Positions 4,127 through 9,524 of a stretch of DNA of 9,524 nt are shown piece by piece. Source of the stretch: Spirochaetia bacterium (GTDB lineage: Bacteria > Spirochaetota > Spirochaetia > Treponematales > Treponemataceae); contig CAAGIR010000099.1 of the NCBI GenBank assembly GCA_900769975.1, positions 1-9,524 of the forward strand, read 5' to 3'. The number at the start of each line of letters is the position of its first letter. Within the stretch, counting starts at the first letter, position 1. Both the position numbers and the translations under genes were made by a program. Below the pieces are notes generated by a model, which was not told the DNA's origin, made no database searches, and worked only from the letters and a program-made list of their open reading frames with translations.

Positions 4127-6193
4127 ATCTTCATAACTTGGGAATGGCTTGCAATCTTCACTCAAAAGTTCTTCAATCTGGTCAGCTGCATTGCGCACTT
4201 TTTGCATGGCTGGTAAAACTTCGAACGCATAAAATTTTGCAGCTTCAAGCAAATCTTTAATCTCTTTTGTTTTTGCATGCGAATCTTCCAGATTTTCAAG
4301 TTCAACGTTTAATTGCGAGGCAAGTTTATCCAGTTTTCTGAGCAGATTCTGAATCACACTGCTGCCACCCAAATTTGCCATTTTTGCATTTGTATCAGCA
4401 AGAATATTCATATATTTAAAGCATGAAGGCAGAATATCCTTGTTAACCATTTCTACCATTGTATTCACTTCGATATTTAAAACCTGACAATATTTTTCCA
4501 GTTTGATGTCATAGTGACTTTGCATTTCTTCTGGAGTGTAGATTTGCATGCGAGTAAACAAATCCACATTTTTTTTGTCAAGATAATGCTCAATTGCTTC
4601 AGGAGTTGTGCGATAATTCTTAAGTCCGCGTTTTTCAGCTTCTTTTACCCAATCTTCTGTGTAACCGTTTCCATTAAAAAGAATTTTCCAGTGCGCAGAG
4701 ATTTCTCTTTTGATTAAAGCCTGTAAATCTCTGTCAAAATCTTTTGATTTTTCAAGTTCATCTGCAAAATCACACAAAGTATTTGCCAGAATAGAATTTA
4801 AAATAGTGTTTGGACCGCTGATTGAAAGTGAACTTCCAACCGAACGGAATTCAAAACGATTTCCTGTAAATGCAAACGGAGAAGTTCTGTTTCTATCTGT
4901 AGAATCCTTTGGAATTGCAGGTAAAACATCAACTCCAATATTAAGCTTTGCGCCCACTTGATTTGCATAAGATTTGTCCTCTTTTATAGATTCCAAAACC
5001 GCTTCAAGTTCATCTCCAATATAAATCGACATGATGGCAGGCGGCGCTTCAATCACTCCCAAACGGTGGTCATTTCCAGCACTTGCAACAGAATATCTAA
5101 GCAAATCCTGATTGTCATCAACTGCTTTAATCACCGCAGTCAAAAAAAGTAGGAACTGAGCATTATCGCGGGGAGTTTTTCCAGGCGCAAAAAGATTTTC
5201 ACCTTTATCTGTAGCAATGGACCAGTTGTTATGCTTTCCACTTCCAGCAACGCCAGCAAAAGGTTTTTCGTGCAAAAGACAAATCAAACCATGTCGTCTG
5301 GCAACTTTTTTCATAATCTCCATCGTAAGCTGATTCTGATCTGCTGCAAGATTTGAAGTTGTAAAAATCGGAGCCATTTCGTGCTGTGCTGGTGCACCTT
5401 CATTGTGTTCAGTTTTTGCGTAAATGCCAAGTTTCCAAAGTTCAGCATTTAAATCTTCCATATATTCAATAACACGAGGCTTGATTGCAGCAAAATATTG
5501 GTCATCCATTTCCTGACCTTTTACAGGACGCGCTCCAAATAATGTTCTACCGCACATCTTCAAATCTTTGCGCTTCTGATAAAGTTTTTCATCAACCAAA
5601 AAGTATTCCTGTTCAGGTCCCATAGTTGTGGTAACGTGTTTTGCATCATTTCCAAATAATTTGAGAATGCGTAAAGATTGTTCATTCAAACTTTCCATAG
5701 AACGCAAAAGTGGTGTTTTTTTATCAAGAGCTTCGCCAGTCCATGAACAAAATGCCGTAGGAATGCACAAAGTGTGATCTTTTACAAACGGATAAGAAGT
5801 TGGATCCCAAACAGTGTAACCACGTGCTTCAAAAGTAGAACGTTTTCCACCACTCGGGAAAGATGAAGCATCAGGCTCACCTTTTATCAATTCTTTTCCA
5901 CTAAAATTCATAATAATTTTGCCTTCTTCGGCTGGCGACAAAAAAGAATCGTGTTTTTCTGCAGTAATGCCAGTAAGCGGCTGAAACCAATGAGAATAAT
6001 GTGTGGCTCCTTTTGAAATTGCCCAGTTTTTCATAGCTTCAGCAACCTGATTAGCCACTTCCAGATTTAACGGAGTGCCTTCATCCATCGTGTGCTTCAA
6101 AGCCTTGTAAGTTTCTGTGGGCAAAGTCTGTTTCATCACAGATTGATTAAAAACAAGACTTCCAAAAATTTCAGGCAAATTAATATTCTTCAT
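4106..6193 (-). CDS. glnN: Glutamine synthetase type III
   Basis: A 695-residue cytoplasmic enzyme that makes glutamine from glutamate, ammonia and ATP, the main ammonia-assimilating step. Length and motifs fit type III (about 700-730 residues), not the shorter types I and II. The type-III N-terminal block is ATHYSHWFQPLTGITAEKHD (63-82) and GKRSTFEARGYTVWDP (116-131). Catalytic-core motifs follow: MGPEQEYFL (191-199), EHNEGAPAQHEMAPIF (262-277), KPFAGVAGSGKHNNWS (310-325) and NRTSPFAFTGNRFEFRS (435-451). The start is the ATG at 6191-6193, with AGGAG at 6200-6204 six nt upstream. An in-frame ATG 18 codons earlier lacks a ribosome site, adds a Phe-rich tail unlike the family and lies across a leader hairpin. 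Expression may be tuned by that leader. The gene stands alone, convergent with the small membrane-protein gene. Confidence 0.95.
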   Translation of the reverse strand: MKNINLPEIFGSLVFNQSVMKQTLPTETYKALKHTMDEGTPLNLEVANQVAEAMKNWAISKGATHYSHWFQPLTGITAEKHDSFLSPAEEGKIIMNFSGKELIKGEPDASSFPSGGKRSTFEARGYTVWDPTSYPFVKDHTLCIPTAFCSWTGEALDKKTPLLRSMESLNEQSLRILKLFGNDAKHVTTTMGPEQEYFLVDEKLYQKRKDLKMCGRTLFGARPVKGQEMDDQYFAAIKPRVIEYMEDLNAELWKLGIYAKTEHNEGAPAQHEMAPIFTTSNLAADQNQLTMEIMKKVARRHGLICLLHEKPFAGVAGSGKHNNWSIATDKGENLFAPGKTPRDNAQFLLFLTAVIKAVDDNQDLLRYSVASAGNDHRLGVIEAPPAIMSIYIGDELEAVLESIKEDKSYANQVGAKLNIGVDVLPAIPKDSTDRNRTSPFAFTGNRFEFRSVGSSLSISGPNTILNSILANTLCDFADELEKSKDFDRDLQALIKREISAHWKILFNGNGYTEDWVKEAEKRGLKNYRTTPEAIEHYLDKKNVDLFTRMQIYTPEEMQSHYDIKLEKYCQVLNIEVNTMVEMVNKDILPSCFKYMNILADTNAKMANLGGSSVIQNLLRKLDKLASQLNVELENLEDSHAKTKEIKDLLEAAKFYAFEVLPAMQKVRNAADQIEELLSEDCKPFPSYEDLLFSVQ

Positions 6194-6218
6194 AAGAATC
6201 TCCTGCAAAAAAAAGTTG

Positions 6219-6240
6219 AAAAAAAAGCCCCAAAAGGAAC
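6219..6240 (-). terminator. Hairpin plus T8 in the glnN leader, possible attenuator
   Basis: On the minus strand GTTCC (6240-6236), loop TTTT and GGGGC (6231-6227) form a five-pair stem with two G-U pairs, immediately followed by eight T's (6226-6219). It lies 26 nt before the glnN start. This is terminator form inside a leader, but the stem is short. No alternative antiterminator pairing was found. Confidence 0.3.
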
Positions 6241-6281
6241 CACGCATCTTTGCGATTTTTTATATTTTATATTTGATTGAC

Positions 6282-6340
6282 TTTTTGCCTAGTTCTCTAG
6301 TTTAGCTTTGCTTCCATCAATAAACAAAATTAGGCAAAAA
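6282..6340. repeat. 10-bp perfect inverted repeat between the secreted-protein gene and glnN
   Basis: TTTTTGCCTA (6282-6291) and TAGGCAAAAA (6331-6340) are perfect complements 39 bp apart. A nested pair, GTTTA (6300-6304) with TAAAC (6321-6325), adds an inner stem. The outer arm begins 2 nt after the stop of the secreted-protein gene. Neither strand has a T-run after the closing arm, so it is not a standard terminator. It may act as a transcript-end stabiliser, an operator or the terminal repeats of a tiny element. Confidence 0.55.
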
Positions 6341-6342
6341 CA

Positions 6343-7443
6343 TCATTTTGTAGTATAAGTCTTTAAAATCTTATCAAAATAGCTGCGTTTTTGGATATAT
6401 GCTGATTTTGTCGCTGCAAACGACATAAAATCATAATCGCCTTCATCATTCAGCGTCAGATATTTGATTGTATAATAAGTTTTCGATGCACTTGGCATAA
6501 AACTTGTCGCATTGATTTTAAATCCGTTTTCTGTAAAAATCACTTCGCTGGATGCATAATCAATGATGTTATCAACTTTTGTTTCAAGTAAAAGACGAAT
6601 CAAGATATACTGAAAATAAAAAGGCGGAACTTCATCTTTTGGTTTTTGACAGGTAGCCAGCGATATGATTGCATCATTATTCTGCACCCACATCATTTCG
6701 TTTTTCTGCTCCCAAGTTCCGTCCAAAGTGATTTTTTGATTTCCTGCCGAACATTCCATTTTCTTTGATTTTTTCGGTTTTACAGAATTCAATTTCACTC
6801 TGCCAGATTCAGGAATTTTTACAAAACGGTCAAATGAAGTGTCCTCTGTGGAGTTGATTTTTCCAAGCGACACACATTCAAAAAGGGGTTTTCCGTTTTG
6901 ATTATTAATCTGTTTAATATTGAAAAAAGGAATCACACAATCATAGGCAATATAAACTTCGCCACCAAACTGAGATAAATCAGCAGACACTTTTAAACAG
7001 TTTTCTTGCAAAGAAACATTATTTTTGTAATTTTCAGTTTGCGGAGAAAGTTCGCCAAGTGCAATTCTCTGTGCCGAAAAATCATACATCAAATTATGCA
7101 GATAATTTACGATGTCAACATCTTCTTCGCTAGAATAATCAGCAACAATCACGTTTTCGCCCACAATATCCATAAAATCTTTCGAAGAATCAACTGTAAT
7201 CAAAGTTGCAACAATTTTTTCTGGCAAACTGGCAGTTTTAGGAGCATAATAACGCAACTGAAAAGTGTTTTCATCATAACAAAGAAGCCCGATGTAACTT
7301 TCGCGTTCAAAAGTATTATCCTTGTAATAAACAAATTCGCCGTTTAAATCAGGCAGAAAAGGTGTAAAACCTGGCAATGCAAATGCCACAGCTGCCAGAG
7401 TACTTAAAACTAAACTGCAAATCACTTTTTTAAATCTTTTCAT
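6343..7443 (-). CDS. Secreted or periplasmic protein of unknown function
   Basis: 366 residues with a clear signal peptide (MKRFKKVICSLVLSTLAAVA, likely cut after AFA near residue 22). No lipobox Cys follows and there are no further membrane segments, so the mature protein is probably periplasmic or surface-exposed. The mature N-terminus reads LPGFTPFLPDLNGEFVYY. The body is rich in alternating polar and aromatic residues typical of beta-sheet, with DGTWEQKNEMMW in the middle and YYTIKYLTLNDEGDYDF near the end. I recognise no domain or catalytic motif. The start has AGGA six nt upstream of the ATG. It begins 22 nt after the proS stop, so the two genes are probably co-transcribed from the proS promoter. 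No functional link to proS is evident. Confidence 0.8.
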   Translation of the reverse strand: MKRFKKVICSLVLSTLAAVAFALPGFTPFLPDLNGEFVYYKDNTFERESYIGLLCYDENTFQLRYYAPKTASLPEKIVATLITVDSSKDFMDIVGENVIVADYSSEEDVDIVNYLHNLMYDFSAQRIALGELSPQTENYKNNVSLQENCLKVSADLSQFGGEVYIAYDCVIPFFNIKQINNQNGKPLFECVSLGKINSTEDTSFDRFVKIPESGRVKLNSVKPKKSKKMECSAGNQKITLDGTWEQKNEMMWVQNNDAIISLATCQKPKDEVPPFYFQYILIRLLLETKVDNIIDYASSEVIFTENGFKINATSFMPSASKTYYTIKYLTLNDEGDYDFMSFAATKSAYIQKRSYFDKILKTYTTK

Positions 7444-7465
7444 AAAAAATCCTGTAAACTTATGT

Positions 7466-9277
7466 TTAAGCGTTCAACCTGTCCAATTCTGCGCGAACAT
7501 AATCGATAACTTTCTGTGCAGCTTCATCCTGTGGAACGAGCTCAGCATTTTCGGCATCGCGGATTTTGAATTCAACATTTGGAAGATTTTTATCCCCCAC
7601 AACAATGCGGACTGGGTATCCAATCAGTTCAGAATCAGTAAACTTTACACCAGGACGCTCGTTTCTATCATCAAGTAAAACGTCAATTCCTGCATTCGAC
7701 AAAGTTTCGTAAAGACTGTCAGAAACTTCCTTCATTTTGTCTTTATATTGAATTGGAATGATTGCAACCTGATATGGAGCAACACTCATCGGCCATTTGA
7801 TTCCTTTATCATCATGATGACCTTCAATAATGCTTGCCAAAGTTCTGTCCACACCAATTCCATAACAGCCCATCAAAGGAGTGACAGGTTTGCCGCTAAC
7901 ATCAAGATAAGTTACATTCATTGGTTTTGTATATTTTGCACCAAGCTTGAAAATGTGTCCAAGTTCATTACCCTTTTTCATATAGAAAGTGCCGCCACAA
8001 TCAGGACATTTATCACCTTCTTTACAAGTGCGGACATCAGCTGTCATAAACGGAACAAAATCACGACCAGGTTCCACATGTTTGATGTGATAACCGTTTT
8101 CGCCAGAACCAGCAATGCAGTCGTGCATATCAACAGTAGACAAATCTGCAAGAACTGGAATTTTTATGCCAACAGGGCCAACAAAACCATGTGGTGCACC
8201 AGAATATTTAAGGACATCTTCGTCGTTTGCAAGTTCTGCACCACTTGCTTTAAGTGCTGCGGCAAGCTTTGCTTCGTTTACGTCCAAATCACCCCTTATC
8301 AATACGCAGAAATAAGTTTCAGGGATATAAGTTTCACCGCCTTCTGTAACTTTTTGTGCATTTTTGTAAAATTCGTTTGCACTCAAATCAACAGCACAGT
8401 TGTAAACTTTGTAAATCAAAGCTTTCAAGAAAGTTGTAGATTTTGCATTGAAAAAGTTTTCCATATCGGCAATCGAGAAAACATTTGGTGTTGCAACTTT
8501 TTCTATTGCAAGGTCAGTTTTTTTCTGAGCATTTCCTTCGCTATCCAAAGGAATTTCTTTTGCACAAGAAGCTTTTTCTACGTTTGCAGCATAAGAACAA
8601 TTTGGACACAAAAGTAAAGTATCATCACCAACTTCACTTTCTACCATGAATTCCTCTGAACCAGAACCACCCATTGCTCCAGTGTCAGCTTTTACAGAAA
8701 TTGTAGAAAGTCCCATACGTTTGAAAATGCGTCTGTAAGCTTTTGCAACATTTTCGTAAGATTCGTTCAAATCATTTTCATCTTTATCAAAAGAATAAGC
8801 GTCCATCATCAAAAATTCACGACCACGCATTACACCGTAACGAGGACGAATTTCATCACGATATTTTGTGTTAATCTGATAAAGAGTAAATGGAAGCTGT
8901 TTATATGATGAAAGACCTTCTTTTACAAGGTAAGTGAATGCTTCTTCTGCAGTAGGTGAAACAACCATATCCTGCCCCTGACGGTTTTGAGCAGTAAGCA
9001 TTTCGCCAGACATTTTGTCCCATCTGCCCGATTCTTTCCATAAATCACCTGGTTGAATTACTGTGGGTTTAATTTCCAAAAGACCTGCTCTATCCAATTC
9101 TTCGCGGATAATTGTCTGAACTTTTGTTAAAGAACGGTAACCAAGTGGCATATATGCATAAAGACCGTTTCCCAACTTTCTGATTAAACCAGAGCGCATC
9201 ATCAACTGATGGCTTGCAATAACAGCGTCATTTGGCGCTTCTCTAAGGGTTGAAATAATTGTTTTTGTAGCTTTCAT
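7466..9277 (-). CDS. proS: Prolyl-tRNA synthetase, bacterial type with editing insertion
   Basis: A 603-residue class II synthetase that charges tRNA-Pro in the cytoplasm. Order: motif 1 region (about 40-75, GNGLYAYMPLGYR), VVSPTAEE (105-112), motif 2 with YRDEIRPRYGVMRGREFLM (139-157), the editing insertion (about 240-400, with SGAPHGFVGPVG at 359-370, which in the family removes mischarged Ala), motif 3 GCYGIGVDRTLAS (470-482) and the C-terminal anticodon-binding domain from about 500 (VAIIPI, RPGVKFTDSELIGYPVRIVVG). Two Cys pairs, CPNC (224-227) and CPDC (424-427), flank the editing domain and could hold zinc. All class II motifs are intact and the length is normal. There is no Shine-Dalgarno sequence; a near-consensus promoter ends 7 nt before the ATG. 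The secreted-protein gene follows in the same transcript. Confidence 0.97.
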   Translation of the reverse strand: MKATKTIISTLREAPNDAVIASHQLMMRSGLIRKLGNGLYAYMPLGYRSLTKVQTIIREELDRAGLLEIKPTVIQPGDLWKESGRWDKMSGEMLTAQNRQGQDMVVSPTAEEAFTYLVKEGLSSYKQLPFTLYQINTKYRDEIRPRYGVMRGREFLMMDAYSFDKDENDLNESYENVAKAYRRIFKRMGLSTISVKADTGAMGGSGSEEFMVESEVGDDTLLLCPNCSYAANVEKASCAKEIPLDSEGNAQKKTDLAIEKVATPNVFSIADMENFFNAKSTTFLKALIYKVYNCAVDLSANEFYKNAQKVTEGGETYIPETYFCVLIRGDLDVNEAKLAAALKASGAELANDEDVLKYSGAPHGFVGPVGIKIPVLADLSTVDMHDCIAGSGENGYHIKHVEPGRDFVPFMTADVRTCKEGDKCPDCGGTFYMKKGNELGHIFKLGAKYTKPMNVTYLDVSGKPVTPLMGCYGIGVDRTLASIIEGHHDDKGIKWPMSVAPYQVAIIPIQYKDKMKEVSDSLYETLSNAGIDVLLDDRNERPGVKFTDSELIGYPVRIVVGDKNLPNVEFKIRDAENAELVPQDEAAQKVIDYVRAELDRLNA

Positions 9278-9284
9278 AAATTAC

Positions 9285-9313
9285 ATTTTACTAAAAATTA
9301 CGTTATGTATCAA
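9285..9313 (-). promoter_or_regulatory. Promoter of proS
   Basis: On the minus strand TTGATA (9313-9308, one mismatch from TTGACA), a 17-bp spacer, then TAAAAT (9290-9285, one mismatch from TATAAT). Seven bases separate it from the ATG at 9277-9275, placing the expected transcription start on the start codon. Confidence 0.75.
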
Positions 9314-9351
9314 TATAATAGAATATAAATGAAAATATGATTGTAATTATT

Positions 9352-9402
9352 AAAAGAGGGACAGACCTCAACTATAAAAAAGAGGGACAGACCTTGACTA
9401 TA
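9352..9402 (+). repeat. Two tandem copies of a 25-bp repeat with core AGAGGGACAGACC
   Basis: Copies lie at 9352-9376 and 9378-9402, one base apart, with two mismatches. Each carries AGAGGGACAGACC and ends in ACTATA. Repeats with a GGGACAG core are known near transposase genes in many bacteria, often with REP-associated transposases; that link is from memory and not tested here. A gene that may encode a transposase begins 80 nt downstream. Confidence 0.8.
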
Positions 9403-9413
9403 ACAAGTATAAT
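9384..9413 (+). promoter_or_regulatory. Candidate promoter reading toward the right-edge gene
   Basis: GGGACA (9384-9389) inside the second repeat copy could act as the -35 (four of six bases), with an 18-bp spacer and a perfect TATAAT at 9408-9413. The repeat would then supply part of the promoter. A start near 9420 gives a leader of about 60 nt. Confidence 0.35.
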
Positions 9414-9481
9414 AAGCCGAAAATCTGGACAAAAAATTCAAAAAATAGCGAATTTGCAGTACTATAAAAGTAAGGCAAATT

Positions 9482-9524
9482 ATGGGACGAAAAAGAAAGG
9501 CATATCAAGATAAGTTTAAAATTG
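9482..9524 (+). CDS. Start of a possible transposase gene (partial, runs off the right edge)
   Basis: An ATG at 9482-9484 opens a frame coding MGRKRKAYQDKFKI up to the window edge. AAGG at 9472-9475 lies six nt upstream. The frame is closed by a stop at 9446-9448, so this is the natural start. The basic opening followed by an aromatic residue and F-K resembles the first residues of IS3-type OrfA proteins (a helix-turn-helix subunit that binds element ends). Fourteen residues cannot prove it. The tandem GGGACAG repeats in front are in keeping with a mobile element. It is divergent from proS. Confidence 0.4.
   Translation, partial: MGRKRKAYQDKFKI

Noticed and set aside
6194..6247. ATG 18 codons upstream for glnN
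   Set aside because: No ribosome site, a Phe-rich extension unlike the family, and a good AGGAG in front of the later ATG.
7748..8617. 289-codon open frame on the plus strand inside proS
   Set aside because: It lies antisense to an intact, conserved gene, is oddly rich in Cys, Phe and Ile, and has no ribosome site; it is a shadow of proS codon use.
9352..9402. CRISPR array
   Set aside because: Only two copies, one base apart with no spacer, and no cas genes.

Overview
The window is AT-rich and compact, with genes on both strands. The gene set (bacterial-type prolyl-tRNA synthetase, type III glutamine synthetase, a NarL-type kinase/regulator pair, a secreted protein of the kind treponemes carry) and the codon use suggest an anaerobic spirochaete, most likely a gut or rumen Treponema. 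This is inference from protein character; no rRNA is present to settle it.

Layout. Positions 1-27 hold the first nine codons of a minus-strand gene. Positions 116-1086 (minus) hold a membrane-protein gene that reads as two overlapping frames (79 and 250 codons). One extra A in a five-A run would join them into a 323-residue protein. Positions 1087-1601 carry no gene. The half nearest the membrane-protein gene is a tandem, structured repeat of about 118 bp per unit that seems to form its 5' leader. Positions 1602-4126 (plus) hold a sensor histidine kinase, a response regulator and a small multi-pass membrane protein. The last of these runs tail-to-tail into glnN (4106-6193, minus), with a 21-bp overlap. 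Upstream of glnN, proS (7466-9277, minus) is followed 22 nt later by a gene for a secreted protein of unknown function (6343-7443); these two look like an operon. Positions 9352-9402 carry two copies of a 25-bp repeat in front of a plus-strand gene that runs off the window and may be a transposase.

Two styles of gene start are seen. The kinase, the regulator and proS have no Shine-Dalgarno sequence; a good -10 hexamer ends only 6-7 nt before the ATG, so they probably make leaderless mRNAs. The other genes have clear Shine-Dalgarno sequences.

The best candidate for something undescribed is the repeat array at 1092-1338. Each unit can fold into a closing stem around two hairpins. Stem sequences differ between the units while pairing is kept, and the 3' strand of the closing stem nearest the gene is also complementary to that gene's Shine-Dalgarno sequence, which suggests an on/off switch for translation. 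All structures were worked out by eye; no folding program or database search was run.
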